Of a DNA stretch of 64,000 nucleotides, positions 28,219 to 40,176 are shown piece after piece. The DNA lies in assembly GCA_935421135.1 (NCBI GenBank), contig OW285192.1, positions 10,929,501-10,993,500 on the forward strand, in the 5' to 3' direction. The stretch comes from Bugulina stolonifera. Taxonomy: Eukaryota > Bryozoa > Gymnolaemata > Cheilostomatida > Bugulidae. Positions within the stretch are counted from its first letter, which is position 1, and each line of letters opens with the position of its first letter. The notes under the pieces were generated by a model. The model saw nothing but the letters and a program-made list of their open reading frames with translations. It was not told where the DNA came from and searched no databases. Position numbers and translations under genes: made by a program.

Positions 28219-31200
28219 ATGGCAATACTGGTTACTAGGTGTGCATATGTTAACGCAATAAAGTCTGCATTAAGACATGAGGCGTTTCGTCAGCCATTTA
28301 ATAGTAATGGGTCTCGTTACCTCTACGCAAACCTTTTAAAACAGTTGAAACTTGATGGAAAAGGATTTCACTCACTCTCTACACCTATATTTTATGTTAA
28401 TGCTGGTAGGTGCAATGTTTGAATTGGAAGGAAAAATCTAGTGTTGAAAAAACTCCTGCTTTTAAATTAATATAAATTAATAAATTGATGATCATGATGG
28501 CCAATTAAATTCATCACTCATCAGGTCATGCTCATTGGTTCATTGAGTTTAAAGGGTGTTGCTGCATAAATATAATATTATAATTTTAGCTTTGAGTAAT
28601 CTAAAACCATAATGTTTAACTATTCTGGAATCATGATATATCAAATTGCTGAATTGTCTAATTTCCCCTTCTCTAATGTTGGTGCCATGAGCCATTGATA
28701 GCACCTTTTGATTAGGCCTACCACACTACCAGTTTAGATGCATAATTGTCAGTAAGTGTAATAGATAGGCATAATATATAGTGAATTTACTCTTAATTAT
28801 GCTTATGAGCTTTGTATTCTCTCACTGTAGCACCCCATATTGGCCATCTGTATACAGCACTCCTTGCAGACGCATCTTGTAGATGGAAAGAAATAAATGG
28901 GCATGAAGTAAAGTTTGTTACTGGGACAGATGAACATGGTTTAAAAATCCACAGAGCTGCTTCTTTAAGCAATTTATCTCCTTCAGAGTATTGTGATAAG
29001 ATAACCACTAAATACAAGGTGAGTGTCGTATAGTGTAACTTCATTGTGGATAGACGATGAGATTTATTCTTGATTTATTTAGTTTTTACTTGATATCTCA
29101 TCATAGCCTTTTAGCCCTTGCGGGCAACAGAGCCATTATCCAATATGAAATAATGTTTGTTGAGAGGTTACCTCGGCTGATGCTCTACATTATTATACTT
29201 ACAATATTATACTTACCAGTTTTACTTCCCACTATTAATCCCCGGTAAGGAAGTAATGATCGAAAGATAATTGCATTTTTTATACTTTTGGGGTGGAGAA
29301 GGCACTTCACCAATGGCAAAGTAACTAAACAGCACAGGAGCATTATAAAGTTGGGTGCCCTTTCTAACACCCCCAATGACCCTTATGGGAATCAAACCTG
29401 GATCTTCCACTAGGCCACGGCTGCTCCCAATTGTCTAATGATATAATGCAACATACAAGTATATTATATAGTTGCTTTTACTTTTTTGTAACTTTGAAGG
29501 ATTTGTTTGCTGCCTTTGACATCAATTATACAGACTATATACGTACAACTGATGATAATCACAAGAAAGCAGTGACTCATTTCTGGGTAAGCAAGAGGAG
29601 CAACTCCCACATATTTTTTGAAGTTTTTAAGCTCAAATAAACAACTTTAGTGTTTGATCACCAATGTTTAGATGACGATTGCTTAAGAATATCAGCAATG
29701 AAGCATGCAAATGTATGTAAATCTAATAGCCCAGCGAATCATTTAGGTTTCTATTCGGCAAAAATAACAAAGCAGCTCATTGAGCTCTAAGTCTATTTAT
29801 TGTTTGTTCTAGAGAGTATGTGTGTTACATACTACCTGCATGTATATGTGTGTATCACTCATCCATGTGTAGAATAGAATCTCACCCTACATATCCAAAG
29901 GCTACTACCAAGGATGGTATTGTCCTAATGATGAAGCATTTCTTTCTGACAGTCAAGTGGTAAAAACAGAAGGTGCTGATGGTAATATATCTGTGGTAAG
30001 TAGTAATATATCTGTGGTAAGTGGTAATATATCTGTGGTAAGTAGTAATATATCTGTGGTAAGTGGTAATATATCTGTGGTAAGTAGTAATATATCTGTG
30101 GTAAGTGGTAATATATCTGTGGTAAGTAGTAATATATCTGTGGTAAGTGGTAATATATCTGTGGTAAGTAGTAATATATCTGTGGTAAGTAGTAATATAT
30201 CTGTGTGAAGTAGTAATATATCTGTGGTAAGTAGTAATATATCTGTGGTAAGTAGTAATATATCTGTGTTAAGTAGTAATATATCTGTGGTAAGTAATAA
30301 TATACTTTATTTAATGTAAGCAGTAATAAATAAATCCAGGTATATATTGTAGATTGTATTATATTTATATAACTTATTGCTGTAGAAATCTTTGGAAAGT
30401 GCCCAACCATGTGAGATGATGGAAGAAGAGAATTATATATTTCCTATACATGAGTTCAAGGAGTCTCTAAGCAAGTGGCATAGTTCTAGTGGTGAGTCAT
30501 TACACCCTTGACTAGTGTGTCACCATTCAGTAGTATCAATGACTGCAATTCAATAATAAACAAGAAAATATCTGTAGTACGTGTAGTTGCATACATTTAT
30601 ATGTGAATTCATAACAGTAGCAAATACGTATTTAGCTCTTGTGAAAAGAATTTGTTCCCTATTTGCTATGAGCTGTGGAACCTGCATGCAGGCGTGTGTG
30701 TAGGGCAAGGGAAGACAAATCAAATAGACATATATTTAGATAGGCATAAGATGTCCATGTACATGTATTGTTAGACGATTCTTCTCTTTCCATTGTCGTC
30801 GCTTTATGAGCTTACTTGAGCTTACTTGAGCTTCAAAGTATATAATTATTATTTCATTGTTTATTTTCTAGTTGTCTACCCGTCTTCATTTGTGTCTAGA
30901 CTAGATTCTTTGCGAGATAACCTGGGGAACCTATCAGTCTCTCGGTCAAGCAGCCGGGTGGGCTGGGGAATACCCGTACCAAATGATTCAAGTCAAACAG
31001 TAAGAAGTTTGCAATTCTGTAATTACATTATTGGGTATTTGAATGGGATTTGTTATATTATGTTATGTATTATTATGCATGTATAATACCATGTTATTGA
31101 ATGATGCTTTACAATGTTATATATTACCTTGGAGGATCTTGTAAAGAATTACATAAATACTAGATTTTCAGCTAATAAGTAATGTCGTAGGTGTGGCCTT

Positions 31201-34200
31201 ACTAATGCAATGTTTATTATGGTATATTATATACTATTGCAGTACAGCAATATATATTGTATAGAGTAAGATATGTCCTAGATGTACAACTATAATGTTA
31301 TATTGCTGTGTATATAAGTTGAACTCTACTACATTTGTTTAGTATAATACCTCATTAACACACAGTACTACTTATTCTATAGTATACTTGTAAGCTATTA
31401 TGGTGTAATACTGAGAATGATACTGTACTTGTAAGATTTCATCTTTGAACCTACTATTATCAGTATAGCAGCATGATTGCATTAATGAGGATAAAAACGT
31501 TGTGGGTGCTATACTAACACTTGTGCAGCCGTAGATATGTATGTACTGTTGGATATATGTACATGTTACATTGCGTTACATAGCTATGTGTATTTCTGTT
31601 TGAGTGAGAAACTTGAAGTACATGTAACCAGATTTTTCAAGCATGATGCCTTTGAATCTATGCTAACACACAACCAACACTATGCTTAGGTGGAGGCAGG
31701 GCTATGAGTGATCATGTGATCTATAACAGACACAAACATGGCACACATTGTGTGACAAATCGTGTTGAAATGACAACTCCAAATGGGTATAGAATTCCAA
31801 ATCTCCTGTTTCTAGTGGATTCCAGGGCGCGATGCTCACATTGGAATTTTTGTCCTACAAACTAGTTGATGGTAACCCGCTGGGCTACATTATCCTAGGG
31901 CCTCTAGGTTAGATACGGCGCCTGGAGTTGTTTTCCCTTTTTCCGTACATGTTTAAATACTGTATATACAATGTATGTGGCAGCCAGTTCTATTTGTAGA
32001 TATACGTGTGGTTGGATGCTCTTATCAACTATCTAACAGCATGTGGATATCCAGACACTACCCCAGACTGGCCTTTAGACTTTCATATTGTAGGCAAAGA
32101 TATACTCAAGTACGTATGGTTGTACTGTATATTCTGGTCTTAACATGTGATCAGTGGCTTGTTCACCACCAACTGATTTTAATCTTGTTGTTATTCCATC
32201 TGTTTGGGAGTGTAAATAAACTGTCTCAAATGAATGGTGGTAACAATCTACCACCTTCATGCTCAAACAAGGATCACACTACAATATACACTTCTAATAA
32301 CTGTGAGGATAAACTCATCTTCTCTCCAGCAGGCCATCTTGTTATGTGTCCGGTTTCTGAGATAAACTGGATGATGAAGTATATAATAGCATAGCGACCA
32401 TTTGTTTCATTGGCCGGTAAGGCGGCCTAGTAGAAAAATTGTCTTATTATCTACATTGTACATGCAGGTCTCATATACATTGTAAATTACATGTGTATTT
32501 TCTATAGAATGAATATTTTATAGTAATCCCTCAACGATGGACTATATAATTTCATGTCTTGTAATATTTGTAGTCGATTTATCTTTAATTCAAGCTGATC
32601 AGGAGTATATACAGCCATTAAGGAGTTATCTTCTTTGCTGTAGATTCCATGCAGTATATTGGCCAGCATTCCTAATGGCTGCTGAGTTACCTCTCCCTAA
32701 GTCTATAATCTGTCACTCTCATTGGCTGGTTAATGGCACTAAGATGTCTAAGAGTGTAGGAAATGTGGTGGACCCCATGACTCTTGCGGATAAATACTCC
32801 TCTGACGGACTTCGGTATTTCTTGCTGAGAGAGGGGGTGCTCGGCAAAGATGGAAGTGAGGCTTATACCATGCAGTCTTAATGGTTTCATCGTGTTATTA
32901 TAAAAATTATATTTTACATGTACATTGTGTTTATTAGTACAAACTACGCAGGTAGTCTCTTACAATACTACAGTAATGAAATTTCGGCTATTATCCATAA
33001 TTTTGTTGATTTGTGTTTTAAATTTGCTTTAGGTTTTAGATCTAACTTGTAGATTTCAGTGAGAGTAAGATGGTAGACTACCTCAACTCTGAACTGTGTA
33101 ATACGTTAGGAAACCTGCTCAACAGATGCACGTCAAAGTCTATAAATAGCTCTCAGATATATCCGCCCTTTGATCAATCGGTTTTCGATACTATGGCTAC
33201 TGAAGAATGGCGGGAGTTGATGGACAGTCTACAGTCATTACCTGGTAAGTTAGTATAACATGTCAATTTCACCTCTATTTAAATGAAATTTGTTATTTTA
33301 TTTAAATGAAATGCAGACTTGTAGTAACTAAGTGTGCGTCCATTTTACCATGTAAAGTGTGAATGGAAACCTAAGCAAATATATTTTTGGAAAGATGCAT
33401 TACTGAATTATCTCGGCAGTTTGAGATACGCTGAGTTTGCATCGCTCAATACTTACTTTATGTATGTATAATATAAGCTAGAAATATTATCAATTTAAAA
33501 ATCTATTGATATCCATGATATGGCACATCTATTGCAGATCTCGGTATAAAGTAAGGGGAAACAATTTCAAAATCACAATTAATTTTATGTTTTTCCTTAC
33601 AGTTTAAAGGGGAATGATTTTCTCATGTACTGTATATATTATTCTCCACAGATTGGACTATATGTACATTACATGTATATCCCCTGTCATAACGTAGTTT
33701 TAGCCATGCAAATTTCTCCTCTCTCATAGTACAGTCAAGTACCCTGACTTACTCTCCCCTTCACTACTCATACATACTGTCTATTGATAGGTGAAGTAGC
33801 TGAACACTATGATAACTTCAAGTTCTATAAAGCTGTTGACTGTATAATGGGCCAGTTACGTTGTGCCAATGGCTTTATGGAATCTGTAAGGCCATGGACT
33901 CTAAAAGATGATGTTGATGTTCTTAATCTCATACTGCATATGGTTTTAGAGAACCTCAGAATATGTGCCATACTCTTACAGGTAACATTGATCGGAACTC
34001 AGGCTATACATGGTCTGTATCTTGCATCGACATAGCGGCATAATTTGTGATGTAATGCATACATGTATATATAATGTTATCATGTTATAGTAAAGTCCAG
34101 TGCCTTGGTTAGTGCCTTGTCCAAGGCACATTACTTATTCATCTGTTGAAAAATGTTTGGAATAGTTTTCTCAATGACCTGCAGTATTGAATTCAAACAA

Positions 34201-34424
34201 TCATAATAGATTTGAAATAAAGAGTATGTTGGGAGAATGTATTATTTGTTTTGTAGCCTGTGATCCCCAATCTGTCAACCACCTTACTAGATAGACTAGA
34301 TGTGCCAACACACTTCCGAAACATTGAGCATCTCACACTACCACTAGCTAGATCTAAGACAAGGCACATACAGTCGGGTGGTCCTCTATATAAACGTATC
34401 CAGAAAACTGAAAACATGTTATGA
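28219..34424 (+). CDS. MARS2: Mitochondrial methionyl-tRNA synthetase
   Basis: Eleven exons: 28219-28405, 28831-29018, 29500-29586, 29873-29995, 30386-30491, 30872-30999, 32000-32109, 32644-32855, 33053-33244, 33791-33981, 34257-34424. The product is 563 residues (human MARS2 593). The enzyme charges mitochondrial tRNA-Met with methionine using ATP. Class I motifs are exact: HIGH ([15 protein letters not shown], about residues 63-77) and KMSKS ([16 protein letters not shown]). Further family blocks: [21 protein letters not shown]-like [88 protein letters not shown]. The roughly 50-residue leader is rich in Arg/Lys and Ser, fitting a mitochondrial targeting peptide. Exon 9 uses the acceptor at 33052, because the later TTTCAG would break the frame. 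Intron 4 begins with an in-frame 21-bp repeat that copies the donor. Confidence 0.95.
29270..29428 (-). mobile_element. Candidate tRNA-derived SINE
   Basis: Read on the minus strand it starts GGGAGCAGCCGTGGCCTAGT and contains an A-box-like TGGCCTAGTGG and a B-box-like GGTTTGATTCC, only about 8 bp apart, then a unique tail. The head resembles a shortened tRNA promoter. It lies in MARS2 intron 2; the 3' end is uncertain. Confidence 0.45.
29976..30300 (+). repeat. 21-bp minisatellite copying the MARS2 exon 4 donor
   Basis: About 15 copies of TCTGTGGTAAGTAGTAATAT(A). The first copy is the end of MARS2 exon 4 (AATATATCTGTG|GTAAGT), so nearly every copy carries an identical GTG|GTAAGT donor. The unit is seven codons (NISVVSS/G), and the frame stays open through about ten copies until a GTGTGAAG variant brings a stop near 30209. 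Confidence 0.95.
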
Positions 34425-36515
34425 TTTGAAGCTATCAATATCTTTCTGTATCACAATGAATTTGTATAACCCTGAACTCAAACTGATAGTATTATATTGG
34501 TGTCTAGTCCTCTCCTCCTACTGCTAGAATAGCTCTCCCATATCTCTGTGTATTATATAATACTAGTGGCTCTATATTTTAAATAATTATACAAGTTATT
34601 CTGTACTTTTCATCCAGATTCATAGATAGACCCATGATTATGACTGTAATTATAGTTATGTGTATGTTGAAGAGAAACGTGCAGTTTGTAAGAATTGTTC
34701 CATTCAATGTTCAATTTTATTGTCTCCTTTGCTATATGGGATATCAACTGCTAGTATTATATAATATATAAATATATTTGTATATAGTCATTGGTCGAGA
34801 TTATAATTATAATGCATGTTTTTCAATATTAATTCTTTACCTGTAATACATAAGCTGTGACTTGACTTGGACACATGAATGACTTGTGATTGTGACTTGG
34901 ATTCTGCCAAGTCAATCTGGCAAATAATAATTTTGTACAGTGTTTAGCCAGCATGGAAAAAAGGTCTCAATTGCCTACCTATTTATCATTTTTACTAGAT
35001 CAGTGCTACTAGCAGCACTCAGAATATATCGAGGTTAGCTATGAGGCAACTCTGGCAATATCTAGGCTGTGTGCACGTGGGACTACACAATGCTGTAGCA
35101 TAGGTGTGGTGTAAGTAGTGAATACAATGTACAGTGCAATAATTACTAGAGTTAAATTGCAGGACTGGCCAGAGGACACTCTGTGCTGTACCATGTGCTG
35201 TTTATATGCTATGTAACACTGTATTACCATTACAATATACAGTATAATACTACATGACCAGTCTCGACCGTAGTGCCAATAATACTACTTATATAGACTA
35301 GTTCTTTACCATGATTGCATAACATACATGTACATGCTCTGCTACACCTTGGCATAGGTTTTTCATGGATTGGAATGCCTACTAAAAGAAAAAAGTGATG
35401 CTTTAGAAAATGTAAAATTGTTTGAAGTTGTCTTCCACTTGACTTGCATTTCAACTTGATACTTGCATGACGGCTACTTGACTTGAGGCAGCACTGACTT
35501 GACTTGCCTCCAAAATTTTAGAAATGACTTGACTTGTTGACTTGCAAGTTGACTTGGACCCAACGCTGCAAATTTGAACCGCTACTGACAGCTCATGATA
35601 TTTGAAATTAATATAGCTCATCTTAATTCAGTAAGATTGATTTGTTGTTTGTGTTTGTAAACCTAGTGGCAGCCTAGATTAACCCATTTTATTATTGGTC
35701 TTATGGTTAACGATTTTAGAAATGAAAAAGAACATAATTATATTCTTCTAGTCTGAACTAAAATAATAACACAATCTTGTGGCGAATTACCGTTGCAGTC
35801 TCAAAGTTATCCCCTCTCTGTCTATCATTGGGAGAGGACAATTCTGAAATAAAGTAGAAAAAGTTGAGTTTGGTATATAATCTACATGTACACGTGATTG
35901 TTTGGCTTTATTTATGAAAAAATATCAAAGTGTTGCATAAAATATAATTCATACAATTTATAAAAATTCCATAAAATTGTGAATAAAGTAACACAAAATA
36001 CAAATGAAAGCAAATCTAAATAATGATAAACAGATCAACTTGTAGATCATTATTAGGCTGCCATTTCTCAGTTTGATTTGCTGCTAATTTGAGGCAAATT
36101 GTATTCATAGCCTGAGTGCTTCTAGAGGAGTGATAAGCTAAAGGGCCCTTACATTGCCAAGCATCCCCAAAAAACCGGAAAAACCCAGCAGTACTGGGGA
36201 TGTGCTGTATAAATAAACTCATAATTTTAAAAACACAAGAACATGATGTACAATTAGTAAAGTTACATTTGAGTGAAAATAATCACCAATATAGTTTGTG
36301 TACACTATCATAACAAGCTATAAAATATTTGTTAATAAACTGTCATCATTACTGTAACTGAAATTTTTTCATAGAAACTATGAAGCACTTGTTAATATGG
36401 CCACTACAAGCTCTGGAGTACCTGTCAATAACTTGCTGTTACTACTACAAGCTATGCTGTACTTTTTGATAACTATCACTACAAGCTTTGAAGTACCTGT
36501 TAATACCTATCTCTA
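34425..36515. other. Intergenic between convergent MARS2 and PDZD11-like
   Basis: Contains a truncated copy of the CAAGTC-rich hAT element (34857-35568) and a small hairpin at about 35808-35855 (AAGTTATCCCCTCTC...GAGAGGACAATTCT). No gene is seen. Confidence 0.6.
34857..35568 (-). mobile_element. Truncated copy of the CAAGTC-rich hAT element
   Basis: Reverse-complement relative of 38501-39587: it shares CTTGCAAGTCAACAAGTCAA, the ATGAATGACTTGTGAT stretch and the unique middle with CTACTAGCAGCACTCAGA. The right end is GTTGACTTGGACCCAACGCTG; the left end has lost the terminal repeat. Confidence 0.8.
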
Positions 36516-39500
36516 CTACAGGAGCTGCTTTATATTCGTGGCACCTATACCAGAATCCAGCTTCAAGTTAATCTCCTCGCCTGGACCATCTATGGGTAGG
36601 ATGGGTTGGTTTTGCACTTGTCAAAGCTTTTATCATATGCTAAAAAGATCCACATTTCAATGCCATCACAATCAGTTTGATGTTTGTTGATAAATATTGT
36701 GAATTACTATGAATATAAGAAAACTGTGTCTAAAAGATTGTACATAACTTACCATATGGAAAATACTTGACAATGAGCTCTACATCTACATGCCTTTTCA
36801 AACTCTTAACAGCCTGTATAAAAATAAATATGTGAGACTTGAGTATCGCCTACATTGTATTACAACAAGCAAGCAGTCGCCTAATGAAAATAACATAGCA
36901 GATACATGTATTGATGTATATGAATTAAATTGCCAGAGTACAACTTCTGGCTTTGGAATTAGGGAAATCGAGACAATTTATAGCACCAAGCACCTCTCTT
37001 GTATTATGTCGAGTGGTAGTTCTTTATAGCATTTGTAAGATTACTTATTCATAACATAAAATGCACATATAAGTTGTATTCAGTATAATACACATGTACA
37101 TGTAGACTCACCTCATGCTGGCCAATATGTAGAAAACTTTCTCCATTAGCAAATAAGATCTGATCTCCTTCTTGTAAACCTGCTTTGTGAGCATCAGTAC
37201 GAGGCATCACCTAAAACGGAGAAGTCATGTAATGTTAGATAGTATGATGAAGTTGAATAACGCAGGATCATGTGCCCACATAAACTTTACACACACATGT
37301 GTAAAGTTTGTGTAGGCACAAGCATATACATTGCAACTGTACTGTATAACCTGCAATACTACATAAATGCTATGGGTGTTAAGGAGTTCAGCCATACTAT
37401 TCATATATATGCGACACTTTTTAAAATTGTTGCAGCAAGAAATATTACATACAAAAGTCATATCATATTGTAGAAATGTGGCTGAAAGCATTCCATCAGT
37501 TGACCCGGTCCCAGCCCCATAGGCTGTGTTAAACTCAAGCTAAGCTGATCCACGACAAATCATTGAGAAGTGATGTGTTGAAATAATAAGCGCACTAAAC
37601 CATGCATTACTGGCGTCATTCATCTGTTTTAGCACTTGATATGACAGTTGAATAATGCCACTGGCTACTTGGTGTTTCCCTTCTAATCTTTCCTTCAAAC
37701 AAACAACCAGTGATTTACCTTGGAGATGAAGATGCCGCATTTGTGTTCAGATCCTCCTCGAACATTGAAACCAAGCTGAAAAAAGAAGTCATAATTCAAT
37801 ACCACAACAGGCGCAAAAATTACTCTGCTGCTATTAACGTGGCATTACGGAATAGAACATGTGCCTACACTAAAGGATAAATACAATGTAGATACCTGAT
37901 CTGATGGTTTATTTCGCTGTAAACAAATGGTCCTGTTCTGAAATTTTCTAAGGTCATTACAATAATCAGGATGAAACCTTCTCTAGAAAAGATAATAAAT
38001 CAGATTCATCTCAATAGAAACACACTGACATTGTTATGGATATAACATTCTGGTTTTGACAACTAAATGCTCGATATCTAGAGGCAATCATAATTACCTG
38101 TATACTTAATCTATGTAAGCCATTTACATGCATATTTTATTACTATATGTCTTTTCTATGTGATGTGTATTATTTTCAACTATATTAACTAATTTGACCT
38201 GAATAACCAGCCCACACGGGTAAATTTCATATATTACACTTATCTGACTAGCTTGAACTTTATACTTACTACTTAACTGAAGGGACTGCAGCTGAATTTC
38301 GAAGTCTACTAGGATTGTACTGCATAGATGCCTGCTACTCTAGGAACAACTTTTATAGTAGCTCCTACCTGACAGAAGACCAGAGCCCTGGCTAACATGG
38401 GCACTTCCCTGCACCTATGATTTCATGGGTAGCTACACTAGAGCCTTAGAAACAAATAACTGGTCAAAACCATTATAGCAGGGTGTTACACACTATTTAG
38501 CAGAGTTGGGTCCAAGTCGACTTGCAAGTCAACAAGTCAAGTCATTTCTAAAATTTTGGAGGCAAGTCAAGTCGAAGTCAAGTCAGTGCTGCCTCAAGTC
38601 AAGTCAAGTCAAGTAACTTCGAAAATTTTGAAGGCAAGTCAAGTCGAAGTCAAGTCAGTGATGCCTCAAGTCAAGTCAAGTCAAGTCAGCTGTCATGCAA
38701 GTCACAAGTCAAGTCAAGTCAAAGTCAAGTCAAGTCGAAATGCAAGTCAAGTGGAAGACAACTTCAAAAAATTTTACATTTTCCAAAACATCATATTTTA
38801 CGTTTAGTAGGCATTCCAATCCATGAAAAACCTATGCCAAGGTGTAGCAGGGCATGTACATGTATGTTATGCAATCATGGTAAAAAACTAGTCTATATAA
38901 GACTAGTAGTATTATTGGCACTACGGTTCAGACTGGCCATATAGTATTGTATACTGTATATTGTAATGGTGATGCAGTGTTACATAGAATGTAAACAGCA
39001 CATGGTACAGCACAGAGTGTCCACTGGCCAGTCCTGCAATTTAACTCTAGTAATTATTGCACTGTGCATTGTATTCACTACTGACACCACACCTAGGCTA
39101 CACTTACACTACTTGCACTGCGTGTACTTGTGACTATGCATTGTCGTTGTGTAGTCTCACGTACACACAGCCTAGATATTGCCTGAATTGTGTATCCTCA
39201 TAGCTAACCTTGATATACTCTGAGTGCTGCTAGTAGCACTGACCTAGTACAAATGATAAATAGGTTGACAATTGAGACCTTTTTTCCATGTTGGCTAAAC
39301 ACTGAACAAAATTTTTATTTTCCAGATTGACTTGGCAGAACCCAAGTCAAAATCACAAGTCATTCATGTGTCCAAGTCAAGTCAAGTCAAGTCACATTGA
39401 TTTGCAAGTCAAAGTCAAGTCGAAATCACAAGTCATTCATGTGTCCAAGTCAAGTCAAGTCAAGTCACATTGATGCGCAAGTCAAAGTCAAGTCAAGTCA

Positions 39501-40176
39501 GCAGGTTGGCAAGTCCAAGTCAAGTCGACTTGTGACTTGACTTGACTTGGCAAGTCAAGTCAAATCTATGACTTGGACCCAGCTCTGCTATTTAGTATCC
39601 AGAACGAACTCCGTTGGATCTGTGCTGAGAATCACAGCTTTACACATAAGCTTTATTTTACTCAGTTTTAACTAGTCCATGAATGCTACACTATCATTTA
39701 TCAGTGCTACTCTATTTTACTGCAGTTGATGGCGAAAAGTTCCCCAAACAAAAATTCATTCATTTACAGAACAGTCAATCCTTATCTGTTCATGTGCACA
39801 CACTTAGAGTTACATCTGTTTCTTTACTTACCTCCGATCGAGGAATGTATTGTGGTGGAAGCTCATACAATGGTAGGTCTGCAACAGGCAGATTCTCCAA
39901 ATCCATTACATCTCTGTTGTTCGGTGTAGAAGGCGGAAACTGGCGTTCACTAAAACTCGAATTAAAATTAGAAGCAGGAGAGCGATACTGCATATGTGAC
40001 TGTTGATTCATCATATGGGTCTGTTGATGCGGTTGTACCTGTTGATGTTTGTGTATGTCACGGTTGGTGTTGTTCTCATCTAAATTGGTATGATGATTAC
40101 CATATGGATAATTATTATCATAATAAGGTTTTGTGTGATAGCGTATTGGTTCGTGGTCAAATTGATCATACTGCAT
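36516..40176 (-). CDS. PDZD11-like single-PDZ protein
   Basis: Minus-strand exons: 39832-40176, 37896-37982, 37719-37775, 37112-37210, 36753-36813, 36516-36589; 240 residues, phases consistent. Residues from about 95 match human PDZD11 in order: a proline-rich LPLYELPPQYIPRSE (PDZD11 has PAYENPPAWIPPHER), RFHPDYCNDLRKFQNRTI, the PDZ carboxylate loop LGFNVRGG, CGIFISKVMPRTDAHKAGLQ, EGDQILFANGESF, and VELIVKYFPY. PDZD11 binds C-termini of membrane pumps and junction proteins and so helps place them at the cell surface. The N-terminal 90 residues are an added low-complexity region rich in His, Asn, Gln and Tyr that PDZD11 (140 residues) lacks. Intron 1 carries the 1.1-kb hAT element. Confidence 0.9.
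37271..37320. repeat. 22-bp-stem hairpin in a PDZD11-like intron
   Basis: Arms 37271-37292 and 37299-37320 pair at 20 of 22 positions around a 6-nt loop. It lies in the intron between exons 3 and 4. It could be a tiny MITE or a hairpin RNA; the stem is short for a classical miRNA precursor. Confidence 0.6.
38501..39587 (+). mobile_element. Non-autonomous hAT element rich in CAAGTC repeats
   Basis: Ends CAGAGTTGGGTCCAAGTC and GACTTGGACCCAGCTCTG are inverted repeats. Perfect 8-bp target duplications CTATTTAG lie at 38493-38500 and 39588-39595. The CAG-type tips and 8-bp duplication are hallmarks of the hAT superfamily. Subterminal regions are arrays of CAAGT pentamers; there is no transposase frame. 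It sits in intron 1 of the PDZD11-like gene. Confidence 0.92.

Noticed and set aside
29925..30410. 161-codon minus frame of YYYLPQI repeats
   Set aside because: Arises only from the 21-bp minisatellite at the MARS2 donor; no splice or homology support.
38556..38807. Frame rich in SSQVKVKS
   Set aside because: Caused by CAAGTC arrays in the hAT element; no coding signature.
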